Below, one piece after another: positions 28,396-37,536 of a stretch of 64,000 nucleotides of DNA (position 1 is the stretch's first letter; each line of letters begins with the position of its first letter). The translations under genes and the position numbers were made by a program. This stretch comes from SHVO01 sp050246995 (GTDB taxonomy: Bacteria; Pseudomonadota; Alphaproteobacteria; Rhodospirillales; Rhodospirillaceae): the NCBI GenBank assembly GCA_050246995.1, contig JBFWVA010000001.1, positions 558,001-622,000 on the forward strand. The letters are read 5' to 3'. Below the pieces are notes generated by a model. The model had not been told where the DNA came from. It worked only from the letters and a program-made list of their open reading frames with translations, and ran no database searches.

Positions 28396-28409
28396 AAATA
28401 GACATGCGC

Positions 28410-28933
28410 TTAGAGCGCGAACGCCCAGGTGAGAAGCAGCGAGTTCTCACCGGGGTTATGGCTGTTTATGCCGGCGTTCGAGATGTGCGTGAGATAGAGG
28501 CCTACGCGGCTGGCGTCCGTCACGGCGTAGCTGAGGTTGACGCCGAGATGGAACTCGAAGGTACCGCCAAGATCGAGACCGGCGCCGCGCGAATAAGCGC
28601 CGACGCCAGCGGACGGCGTGAAGTACCAGCGTTGATTGCCGCCAATATCGAAGGGCGCTGCGAAACCGCCGTATACGAACTTGCTGCCGAGCGTGGTGGC
28701 CATGAAGCCGGCCATCGGCTTCAAGCCGCTGAACGAGTCCGTTTCAAACAGGCCGAGGCCGCTTTGAACTTCAAAACGGCCTTCGAGCACCTGATGGTCG
28801 TAGTTGAAGTTGACGTCCCAAATCCCGGCCCCGACGGTGAGAAGCGTGGGATCGTCCGCGGCCATAGCGGGCGCAGTGACGCATGAAATGGCCGCGGCGA
28901 GAGACGCCGCGCGGAAAAACCGCGACATCGACA

Positions 28934-28934
<1 letters not shown>
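28410..28934 (-). CDS. acyloxyacyl hydrolase, PagL-like lipid A 3-O-deacylase
   Basis: 174 residues, predicted outer-membrane beta-barrel. Signal peptide ending PAMAAD (residues 1-26). The catalytic signature of the family is at the C-terminus: LTHISNAGI (His-Ser) and NPGENS, and the chain ends in an aromatic/hydrophobic beta-strand with terminal LLLTWAFAL as in barrel proteins. It would remove the 3-O-acyl chain of lipid A. The ATG at 28934 overlaps the sucD stop (TAATG), so it may be translationally coupled; an ATG at 28928 is also possible. Confidence 0.82.
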
Positions 28935-29809
<875 letters not shown>

Positions 29810-31009
29810 TTATGCGGCCTCCTTCACGGCCTTAACGACTTTCTGCGCGGCGTCCGCGAGATTGTCGGCGGTAATGATGGGAAGTCCGGAATCGGCCATG
29901 ATCTTCTTGCCGAGTTCCACATTCGTGCCTTCGAGGCGCACGACGAGCGGAACATTGAGGCTGATTTCACGGGCCGCGGCGACAACGCCTTCGGCGATGA
30001 CGTCACAGCGCATGATGCCGCCGAAGATGTTGACGAGGATGCCTTCGACGTTCGGATCGGAAAGGATGATCTTGAACGCGGTGGTGACGCGCTCACGCGT
30101 CGCGCCGCCGCCGACATCGAGGAAGTTCGCCGGCTCGCCGCCGTAGAGCTTGATGATGTCCATGGTGGCCATCGCCAGACCCGCGCCGTTCACCATGCAG
30201 CCGATTGAGCCGTCGAGCTTGATGTAGTTGAGGTCGTGCTTGGAAGCTTCGAGTTCCATCGGATCTTCTTCATCCTCATCGCGCAGCTCGACGATTTCCG
30301 GATGACGATAGAGAGAGTTGGAATCGAAATTCATCTTGGCGTCGAGCGGAAGGACTTCGCCTTCGCCCGTGACGACCAGCGGATTGATTTCCAGCATGGA
30401 CGCGTCCGTGTCGATAAACGCCTTGTAGAGAGACGTGAGCAGCTTCGTCGCCGATTTCACCTGCTTGTCCGACAGACCGAGCGCGAAGGCGATCTTGCGG
30501 CAATGGAAGCCCTGGATGCCCGTCGCGGGATCGATGCTTTGCAGGAAGATTTTTTCCGGCGTTTCGTGGGCGACGTCTTCGATGTTCACGCCGCCTTCGG
30601 TGGACGCCATGATGGTGACGCGCGAGCTGGTGCGGTCGACGAGCATGGACAGATAGAGTTCGCGGGTGATGTTGCAGCCCGCTTCGATATAAACGCGCTT
30701 CACCTGCTTGCCGGCGTCGCCCGTCTGGATCGTGACCAGCGTGCGGCCAATCATCTGCGCGGCGTTTTCCTTCACCTCGGCGACGGATTTGACGACGCGC
30801 ACGCCGCCTTTACCGCCGGCTTCGGCTTCCTTGAATTTGCCTTTGCCGCGGCCGCCCGCATGGATCTGCGATTTGACCACGTAGACGCCCTGGGGAAGGC
30901 TTTCGGCGACTTTCGCCGCTTCTTCGGCCGTGTAAGCCACGCCGCCCGGGAGAACAGGTACGCCGTACTTCTTCAGCACCTGTTTCGCTTGGTACTCGTG
31001 AATATTCAT
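29810..31009 (-). CDS. sucC: succinyl-CoA synthetase beta subunit
   Basis: 399 residues; ATP-grasp subunit giving nucleotide specificity. N-terminus MNIHEYQAKQVLKKYGVPV, QIHAGGRGKGKFKEA, LEINPLVVTGEG, and C-terminal NIFGGIMRCDVIAEGV are family hallmarks. Directly abuts sucD and lies 30 bases after mdh. Confidence 0.98.
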   Translation of the reverse strand: MNIHEYQAKQVLKKYGVPVLPGGVAYTAEEAAKVAESLPQGVYVVKSQIHAGGRGKGKFKEAEAGGKGGVRVVKSVAEVKENAAQMIGRTLVTIQTGDAGKQVKRVYIEAGCNITRELYLSMLVDRTSSRVTIMASTEGGVNIEDVAHETPEKIFLQSIDPATGIQGFHCRKIAFALGLSDKQVKSATKLLTSLYKAFIDTDASMLEINPLVVTGEGEVLPLDAKMNFDSNSLYRHPEIVELRDEDEEDPMELEASKHDLNYIKLDGSIGCMVNGAGLAMATMDIIKLYGGEPANFLDVGGGATRERVTTAFKIILSDPNVEGILVNIFGGIMRCDVIAEGVVAAAREISLNVPLVVRLEGTNVELGKKIMADSGLPIITADNLADAAQKVVKAVKEAA

Positions 31010-31039
31010 GTTGTTCCGCTTTGCGAGAGGAGCGTGGGA

Positions 31040-32005
31040 TTACTTCTTGAGAGACGGATCGATGTTCTTGCAACCGTCGACGAGGCCGCGCACCGAGGCC
31101 ACCGAGTGCGAGAACATCTTCTGCTCTTCGGCATTGAGGGTGATCTCGACCACGCGCTCGACGCCGCCTTCACCGATGATGACCGGCACGCCGACATAAA
31201 GGTCCTTCTCGCCGTACTGGCCGTTGATGTAGGCCGCGACCGGGAGAACGCGCTTCTGATCCTTAAGGTAGGCTTCCGCCATTTCCACGGCCGAGGCGGC
31301 CGGGGCGTAGAAGGCCGAGCCGGTCTTCAGAAGGCCGACGATCTCGGCGCCGCCGTCACGGGTGCGCTGAACGATCTTGTCGAGCTTTTCCTGGCTGGTC
31401 CAACCCATCTTGACGAGGTCAGGCAACGGGATGCCGGCGACGGTGGAGTAGCGCACAAGCGGCACCATGGTGTCGCCGTGGCCGCCGAGCACGAACGCGG
31501 TGATGTCCTTCACGGAGACTTTGAACTCTTCCGAGAGGAAGTAACGGAAACGCGCGCTGTCGAGCACGCCGGCCATGCCGACGACCTTATTGTGCGGCAG
31601 TCCGGAGAATTCGCGCAGCGCCCAGACCATTGCATCCAAAGGATTGGTGATGCAGATCACGAACGCATTCGGGCAATTGGCTTTGATGCCTTCGCCGACG
31701 GCCTTCATGACCTTCAGATTGATGCCGAGAAGATCGTCGCGGCTCATGCCCGGCTTGCGCGGCACGCCGGCGGTGACGATGACCACATCCGCGCCCTTGA
31801 TCGCGCCGTAGTCGTTCGCGCCTGAGTAGGCGGCGTCGACGCGCTCAACCGGGGTGGATTCGGCGATATCGAGGCCTTTGCCCTGGGGGATGCCCTCGGC
31901 GATGTCGAACAACACCACGTCACCGAGTTCCTTGAGACCGATCAGGTGCGCAAGCGTGCCGCCAATGTTGCCGGAACCTACGAGCGCAATCTTCTTGCGT
32001 GCCAT
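31040..32005 (-). CDS. mdh: malate dehydrogenase (LDH-like type)
   Basis: 321 residues; NAD-dependent oxidation of malate to oxaloacetate. GSGNIGGTLAHLIGLKELG NAD site at residues 9-27, catalytic His in FVLGGHGDTMVPLVRYS, and substrate Arg in GVPRKPGMSRDDLL. ATG at 32005 (MARKKIALVG), preceded by AGAGGT, is the family start; the longer open frame upstream is non-coding. First gene of the leftward TCA cluster. Confidence 0.97.
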   Translation of the reverse strand: MARKKIALVGSGNIGGTLAHLIGLKELGDVVLFDIAEGIPQGKGLDIAESTPVERVDAAYSGANDYGAIKGADVVIVTAGVPRKPGMSRDDLLGINLKVMKAVGEGIKANCPNAFVICITNPLDAMVWALREFSGLPHNKVVGMAGVLDSARFRYFLSEEFKVSVKDITAFVLGGHGDTMVPLVRYSTVAGIPLPDLVKMGWTSQEKLDKIVQRTRDGGAEIVGLLKTGSAFYAPAASAVEMAEAYLKDQKRVLPVAAYINGQYGEKDLYVGVPVIIGEGGVERVVEITLNAEEQKMFSHSVASVRGLVDGCKNIDPSLKK

Positions 32006-32234
32006 TTTTACCTCTGTGTTATGTGCGGAAGGGCCTTGGAAACTCAATGAATCCCGCTGTCGGCCAAGTCGGCCGGCCCCATTCCCCGTCGGGGCGTGTG
32101 GTAGCGCGAAACAGCCCCTCGGAGCAAGCTTTGGCGAAAAGCGCAAACATCACGAAAGTCTGATTACAAATCAATGGGATGGGGGTTAAAATCGGCAAGT
32201 TTCCGCCGATCCCGCCTCCCAGTCCGGAAGGTCC

Positions 32235-33326
32235 ATGCCGCGCAAATCCCGAGCCTCGCTTCTCACTTTAAGTTGCCTGCTCCTTGCGGGCTGCGCCGCC
32301 CGAACCGGACCGGTCGATGCGGCCCCACGCCCGCTACCGGTTCTGGCCCGGAACGGCGCGGATCACATGCTCGCCGGGCCCGTTCCGGATCTCACCTCCT
32401 CAGTCATCCTTCGTGTCGACGGGGATGATCCGCGCGAGATCGACATTGCCCGCGCCGCCGACGCGCTGGCGGGGTTCGATGTCGTGTTTTTTGGAGAAGT
32501 TCACCGTCACGCCGGTGTTCATCACGCCCAGATGGCCCTGTTCCGCGAGCTTTACGCCCGCCATCCGGCCATGACCTTATCCATGGAGCAGTTCGAGCGT
32601 GACCAGCAGGCCGTGCTCGACGAATACATGGCCGGCAAGATTGGCGAGGTCACCATGGCCGGCCGCATCGAGCTCTGGTCCAACTACGGCACCAGCTATC
32701 GGCCTCTGGTGGAATTCGCGAAGGACCACAAGCTGCCCGTCATCGCGGCGAACGCGCCGGGCATGGTGGTGCGCTGCGTGGGCATCGAGGGGCCCTCGTT
32801 CCTCGCGCGCATGAAACCCGAACAGCGCCCGTGGGCGGCGCGGGAACTCCATCTGGAAGACGGTCCCTACAAGGACAAGTTCATGGGCTTTGCGACCAGC
32901 GACGCGGGCCATGGCGGCGATCCCGACGCGAAGCCGGGAGCCAAACGCGCGCCCAGCGATCAGGCTTTGCGCGCCTTCGCCGCGCAAGTCGTCCGCGACG
33001 ACACCATGGCGGAATCGATCGCCGACCATCTGCAAAAGAGCCCCGGCCGCAAGGTGTTCCACACGACCGGATATTTTCACAGCGACGCATTCCTCGGCAC
33101 AGTGGAGCGCTTGAAGCTGCGCATGCCGAACTTGAAGATCGCCGTGATTACGCCGCTGGAAAATGGGGACGAGGCCCAGCCGAAGATCACGTCCGCCAAT
33201 CTCAAGAGCGGCACCATGCTGTTGGTGGTGCGTCCGCTGCCGGATCCCTACGCGACGGAAGAGGAAGCGCGCGCGGCCATCAAGAAGCAGATGTCGCAGC
33301 GCCAGGACAATAAATGCGAGCTCTGA
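32235..33326 (+). CDS. ChaN-like lipoprotein
   Basis: 363 residues. Lipoprotein signal peptide with lipobox LLAGC (Cys at about residue 19). The ChaN domain starts near residue 85 with VVFFGEVHRHAGVHHAQMAL and continues MTLSMEQFERDQQ; the family includes a haem-binding protein in Campylobacter. A role in iron or haem handling is inference. Convergent with zapE: one base separates the stop codons. Confidence 0.88.
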   Translation: MPRKSRASLLTLSCLLLAGCAARTGPVDAAPRPLPVLARNGADHMLAGPVPDLTSSVILRVDGDDPREIDIARAADALAGFDVVFFGEVHRHAGVHHAQMALFRELYARHPAMTLSMEQFERDQQAVLDEYMAGKIGEVTMAGRIELWSNYGTSYRPLVEFAKDHKLPVIAANAPGMVVRCVGIEGPSFLARMKPEQRPWAARELHLEDGPYKDKFMGFATSDAGHGGDPDAKPGAKRAPSDQALRAFAAQVVRDDTMAESIADHLQKSPGRKVFHTTGYFHSDAFLGTVERLKLRMPNLKIAVITPLENGDEAQPKITSANLKSGTMLLVVRPLPDPYATEEEARAAIKKQMSQRQDNKCEL

Positions 33327-33327
33327 A

Positions 33328-34452
33328 CTAAGCGATGTGCCGCTGGCGGATATAGTCCGCCGCCTGCATCTCGATCAGGCGCGACGCCGTACGGGCGAAT
33401 TCGAAGCCGCCTTCAGAGCCCGTATAGAGTTCGTGCGGAAGCGCGGCGGCCGAGCAGATCAGCGCGGTACGGTGCTCATAGAGGGCATCGACGAGCGTGA
33501 CGAACCGGCGCGCCGCGTCCTTCAAGTCCTCGGTCATTGCCGGGATGTCCTTGATGATCACTGTCGAGAATTGCGCGGCGATCGCCAGATAGTCCGTGGG
33601 CCCAAGCGCCGTCCGGCATAGATCGTCAAAACTAAATCGCGCGACTTGATGCGCGGATGCCGGGATTTCCACTCGGCGCCCATGAACGAGGATGAAGTCC
33701 GCTTCTGGCTTCGCGTCGTCGGTCATCCGCGCCCAGGCGGCATCGAGCGCGGCATCCGCCGCAGGACCCAGAGGCGTGTGATACACCGCCTGCCCCGCGA
33801 GGCGGCCGAGGCGGTAGTCTTGCGCGGATTCGAGCTCAAGGAGATCGAGCTTTTCCTTGATGATCGCGATGAACGGCAGAAACCGGTCGCGCTGCAGACC
33901 GTGTTTGTACAGATCGTCCGGATGGCGATTTGAGGTCGTGACGACGACGACACCGCGCTCAAACAGCTTTTGAAATAGACGGCCCACGATCATCGCGTCG
34001 GCGATATCGCGGATCTCCATCTCATCGAGGCACAGAAGCGTCGCGTTGTCGGCGATGCCGTCCGCCATGCCAGGAATGGGATCGCCCTCATCCTCATACA
34101 TAGGTAATTGGCGGCGGCGATGGATCTCGGCATGAATGTCGCGCATGAAAGCGTGGAAGTGCACACGTTCCTTCTTCGCGGCGGGCGCCGTATCGAAGAA
34201 CAAGTTCATGAGCATGGACTTGCCGCGTCCAACGCCGCCGTAGAGGTAAAGGCCTTGCGGCGGCGGCGTATCGTTCTTCGCGCCAAGCCCGAAGCGCGCC
34301 ATCCAGCCCTTTTTGCCGCCGCGCGCCGTGTAGCCGGCCAACGCGTTTGCGAGGCTGGTGAGTTTTTCCGCGGCCAACTCCTGGATCGGGTCGGGCTTGA
34401 GTTCGCCCGACGCGACGGCCGCGCGGTAACGCTGAACGGGTGTATCAGTCAC
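33328..34452 (-). CDS. zapE: cell division protein ZapE (AFG1-like ATPase)
   Basis: 374 residues. Walker A GGVGRGKSMLMNLFFD (about residue 73), FHAFMRDIH, Walker B LLCLDEMEIRDIADAMI and VTTSNRHPDDLYKHGLQRDRF define the AFG1/ZapE family, which in E. coli affects FtsZ-ring stability and in mitochondria acts in protein quality control. In alphaproteobacteria it commonly lies near mdh and the suc genes, as here. Confidence 0.94.
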   Translation of the reverse strand: MTDTPVQRYRAAVASGELKPDPIQELAAEKLTSLANALAGYTARGGKKGWMARFGLGAKNDTPPPQGLYLYGGVGRGKSMLMNLFFDTAPAAKKERVHFHAFMRDIHAEIHRRRQLPMYEDEGDPIPGMADGIADNATLLCLDEMEIRDIADAMIVGRLFQKLFERGVVVVTTSNRHPDDLYKHGLQRDRFLPFIAIIKEKLDLLELESAQDYRLGRLAGQAVYHTPLGPAADAALDAAWARMTDDAKPEADFILVHGRRVEIPASAHQVARFSFDDLCRTALGPTDYLAIAAQFSTVIIKDIPAMTEDLKDAARRFVTLVDALYEHRTALICSAAALPHELYTGSEGGFEFARTASRLIEMQAADYIRQRHIA

Positions 34453-34471
34453 AGATGAAAGCCGCGGTCAC

Positions 34472-34510
34472 AAAAGCAATGTGCCGCCTCCGATGTCAGA
34501 GGCGGCACAT
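34472..34510 (-). terminator. terminator after the DHH-family gene
   Basis: Perfect 12-bp stem ATGTGCCGCCTC/GAGGCGGCACAT (34479-34490 with 34499-34510), 8-base loop, followed on the leftward strand by TGCTTTTG. Lies 25 bases beyond the stop at 34535. Confidence 0.85.
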
Positions 34511-34534
34511 CACGCATCTTACAGGACGGCGGAA

Positions 34535-35464
34535 TTAGCCGTCCTTGTTGATCTTTTCAATCAGGTCTTTCAGCGTCTTCTCGGCCTGATCGTTCGGCAC
34601 CTGACAGGTGCCCGCGGCCTGGTGACCGCCGCCGCCGTACTTGAGGCAGAGTTCACCGACATTGGTCTTCGACGAGCGGTCGAAGATCGACTTGCCGATG
34701 GCGTAAACGGTGTTCTGCTTCTTGAGGCCCCACATCACATGGATCGAGATGTTGCTCTGGGGGAAGATCGCGTAGATCAGGAAGCGATTGCAGGCCCAAA
34801 TCGTGTCTTCATCGCGCAGGTCGAGAACGACGAGGTTCTTGTGCACCGTGGTGCAACGCTTGATCTGCTCTTTCGCCTTTGCTTCGTGCTCGACGTAAAG
34901 GTCCACGCGCTCGACCACGTCGGGCAGCATGAGAATATCTTCCACCGGCATCAGCACGCACTTCTCGATCAGCTCCATCATCAGCTGATAGTTGGAAATG
35001 GTGAATTCACGGAAGCGGCCCAAACCGGTGCGGGCGTCCATGATAAAATTCATGAGGTCCCACCCTTGCGGGTTCAGAACTTCGTCCTTGTTGAATTGGG
35101 CGGCGTCGCCCTTGTCGACGGCGGCCATCAAGGCGTCGGAGATGCGCGGGAGCTTCTTCTTGCCGCCGTAATAATCATAAACGACGCGCGCGGCCGAAGG
35201 CGCTTTCGGGTCGATGATATGGTTGGCTTTCTTGCCGACGCGGATCGTCTCACTCTCGTGATGGTCGAAAGCCAGATGGACGCCTTCCACGAAAGGCAGA
35301 TTGGTAGTGATGTCGCGGTTCGTGATTTCGATCACGCCGTCCTGCATATCCTTCGGATGGACGAACTTGATCTCATCGATCATCCCCAACTCACGCATGA
35401 TGGCGGCGCAGACCAGCCCGTCGAAGTCGCTGCGGGTGACAAGCCGATATTTCCCTGCGGACAT
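34535..35464 (-). CDS. DHH superfamily phosphoesterase-like protein
   Basis: 309 residues. N-terminal SDFDGLVCAAIM and the name-giving AFDHHES motif (about residue 93), plus a DHHA1-type C-terminal motif GGGGHQAAGTCQV. Family members include exopolyphosphatases and nanoRNases; this one is usually annotated exopolyphosphatase-related, and its substrate cannot be settled from sequence. Single gene with its own terminator. Confidence 0.82.
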   Translation of the reverse strand: MSAGKYRLVTRSDFDGLVCAAIMRELGMIDEIKFVHPKDMQDGVIEITNRDITTNLPFVEGVHLAFDHHESETIRVGKKANHIIDPKAPSAARVVYDYYGGKKKLPRISDALMAAVDKGDAAQFNKDEVLNPQGWDLMNFIMDARTGLGRFREFTISNYQLMMELIEKCVLMPVEDILMLPDVVERVDLYVEHEAKAKEQIKRCTTVHKNLVVLDLRDEDTIWACNRFLIYAIFPQSNISIHVMWGLKKQNTVYAIGKSIFDRSSKTNVGELCLKYGGGGHQAAGTCQVPNDQAEKTLKDLIEKINKDG

Positions 35465-35570
35465 CTAAAACTCCCCTCGACAAAAGTATTTCCCGGGCGA
35501 AAAGATAAACAGGCCGGGCATTTAAAACAACCCATGGTAAGCAGGTGCATGCCGGGCACGGAGGGATTTT

Positions 35571-35897
35571 TTGACGAGAATGCGACGTAAGCTGACCGGC
35601 GCCGCCGGTCTTTTGACCCTCATCACAGCGCTGAGCGCGTGTGGGACCACGCCTTATGTGGACAGCCGCCGGGAGGCAGGTCAGCGCGAACCGGTGGGGA
35701 CATCGACCGCCGACGTGGTAGCCATCTGCTACTCCAGCCAAAGCACCACGCCCGAGGCGATTTATAAGCTCGCCGAGTCGGAGTGCGCCAAAACCGGGCG
35801 CGTGCCGGAACTCGCGGAGCAGCGGGATTGGTCCTGTACGCTGTTCGCGCCCACCCGTATTTTTTACCGTTGTGTGGCGAAACCGTTGAAACCTTGA
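35571..35897 (+). CDS. small hypothetical lipoprotein
   Basis: 108 residues from a TTG at 35571, which has a well-placed GGAGGG five bases upstream; an ATG at 35580 would give 105 residues. Signal peptide with lipobox ALSAC (Cys about residue 24). The mature part has three further Cys (AICYSS, ECAK, SCTLF) and one near the end (YRCVAK). Not recognised; resembles small alphaproteobacterial lipoproteins of unknown role. The TPR gene follows 45 bases downstream. Confidence 0.68.
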   Translation: MTRMRRKLTGAAGLLTLITALSACGTTPYVDSRREAGQREPVGTSTADVVAICYSSQSTTPEAIYKLAESECAKTGRVPELAEQRDWSCTLFAPTRIFYRCVAKPLKP

Positions 35898-35942
35898 TGC
35901 TTCCCCGCCGTTGTAAAGGCGTGCGGGGACGCGAGGTTGAAT

Positions 35943-36668
35943 ATGGTTATGTTGCGTTCCAGCGTTGTCGCGCTGGCCATGGTCGTCAGTATCGCGGCCG
36001 CTGATCCGATCCGGCAGGCCTTAGCCCCTTCCGAGAATGAATTGGCGGAGCGAGCCTATTTCGCCCTCGCAAGCGGAGCGGCGCCCACCGCGGTCGACAG
36101 CTATTCCCAGGCGATCCGCCAACATCCAAACAGCTATATGTCCTATTATCGCCGCGGGGTGACCCTCGCCGACCAAGGCCAGCTCGAACCGGCGCTCGCC
36201 GACCTGGATGTTGCGATCCGTTTAAGCCCAGCGGTGAAGAACTCCAACGAGCTGGGCCTACGCGCTTGGAACTCCCTGTTGCCGGAAGCCCATGCGCTTC
36301 ACACGGTGGTCCTGGTCCGCAGCGCACGCGCTGACATCCTGCGCCGGCTCAATAGGCCGCATGACGCGATCGTCGACCTTGACGCGGCGATCGCATTGGA
36401 CCCGCGCCGCACCGCGCTTTGGCAAAAGCGGGGACTGCTGCACATGGAAACGGGCAATACAAAAGCCGCGATCGCTGATTTCACGGCGCTTCTGGCGCGC
36501 CGCGACCATCCGCAGTGGCGCTTCGCGCGCGGCATGAGCCACTACGTCAATAGCGAGCTGGCGGAAGCGGAAGCCGACTTCACCATGGCTGCGCAACTCG
36601 ATCCGCGTAACCCGATCTACGCGCGCTGGCTGGCGAAGACCCAGAAGAAGCGCGGCATTCCAATCTAG
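35943..36668 (+). CDS. exported tetratricopeptide-repeat protein
   Basis: 241 residues. N-terminal hydrophobic segment (VMLRSSVVALAMVVSIAAA), then TPR units: residues about 38-105 (AVDSYSQAIRQHPNSYMSYY, PALADLDVAIRLSP) and about 125-230 (HDAIVDLDAAIALDPRR, AAIADFTALLAR, AEADFTMAAQLDPRNPIYAR). Likely a periplasmic protein-interaction scaffold. ATG 35943 has GCGAGG six bases upstream; TTG 35937 is less suitable. Probably cotranscribed with the small lipoprotein. Confidence 0.78.
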   Translation: MVMLRSSVVALAMVVSIAAADPIRQALAPSENELAERAYFALASGAAPTAVDSYSQAIRQHPNSYMSYYRRGVTLADQGQLEPALADLDVAIRLSPAVKNSNELGLRAWNSLLPEAHALHTVVLVRSARADILRRLNRPHDAIVDLDAAIALDPRRTALWQKRGLLHMETGNTKAAIADFTALLARRDHPQWRFARGMSHYVNSELAEAEADFTMAAQLDPRNPIYARWLAKTQKKRGIPI

Positions 36669-36697
36669 CCGCACCATGCCGTTCGGTTGAGCCTGAT

Positions 36698-36720
36698 CGG
36701 AAAACGTTCGCGCTTTTCCG
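36698..36720. other. hairpin between the TPR gene and sdhB
   Basis: 7-bp stem CGGAAAA/TTTTCCG (36698-36704 with 36714-36720) in the gap between two convergent genes. T-runs lie within the stem only, so termination is uncertain. Confidence 0.35.
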
Positions 36721-36729
36721 GACCAGACT

Positions 36730-37512
36730 CTAACCCGCGCGCTCCACCAGCTTCATCTTGATGTCAGCGATGGCCTTGGCGGGGTTCAACCCCTTCGGGC
36801 AGGTCTGCGTACAGTTCATGATGGTGTGGCAGCGATAGAGGCGGAAGGGATCCTCGAGGTTATCGAGGCGCTCACCGGTGGCTTCATCGCGGCTGTCGTT
36901 GATCCAGCGGGCCGCCTGCAAAAGGATGGCGGGGCCGAGATAACGGTCGCCGTTCCACCAATAGCTGGGGCAGCTGGTCGAACAGCAGAAGCACAGGATG
37001 CATTCCCACAGGCCATCGAGCTTCTCGCGCTCTTCCGGGGATTGGAGGCGTTCGCTTGAGGACGGCGGCAGCGTTTCGGTCTTCATCCATGGTTCGATCG
37101 AAGCGTACTGCGCGTACACATGGGTAAGATCGGGCACCAGGTCCTTCACCACCGGCATGTGCGGCAGCGGATAGACCTTCACGGCGCCATTGCACTCTTC
37201 GATGGGCTTCAGGCAGGCCAGTGTATTGCCGCCGTCGATATTCATCGAACAGGAGCCGCAAATCCCTTCGCGGCAGGACCGGCGCAGCGCGAGCGTCTGG
37301 TCCATCTCGTCTTTGATCTTCAGGAGGCCGTCGAGCACCATCGGCCCGCAGGTGTCCATGTCGACGTCGTAAGAGTCGATGCGCGGCGTCGCGTCCTTGT
37401 CCGGGTCGTAGCGATAAACGTCAAAACGTTTGACGTTCTTCGCGCCCGACGGAGCGGGGTGATGCTTGCCTTTGGCCGGCCGGGAATTCTTGGGGAGCGA
37501 TAATTCAACCAT
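36730..37512 (-). CDS. sdhB: succinate dehydrogenase iron-sulfur subunit
   Basis: 260 residues; carries the [2Fe-2S], [4Fe-4S] and [3Fe-4S] centres. The three Cys clusters are visible: CREGICGSCSMNIDG with a later Cys, CILCFCCSTSCPSYWW, and CHTIMNCTQTCPKGLNP. Last gene of the leftward sdhC-D-A-B operon, 24 bases after sdhA. Confidence 0.97.
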   Translation of the reverse strand: MVELSLPKNSRPAKGKHHPAPSGAKNVKRFDVYRYDPDKDATPRIDSYDVDMDTCGPMVLDGLLKIKDEMDQTLALRRSCREGICGSCSMNIDGGNTLACLKPIEECNGAVKVYPLPHMPVVKDLVPDLTHVYAQYASIEPWMKTETLPPSSSERLQSPEEREKLDGLWECILCFCCSTSCPSYWWNGDRYLGPAILLQAARWINDSRDEATGERLDNLEDPFRLYRCHTIMNCTQTCPKGLNPAKAIADIKMKLVERAG

Positions 37513-37536
37513 GTGCCTATTCCTTCTCGCCTGGGC

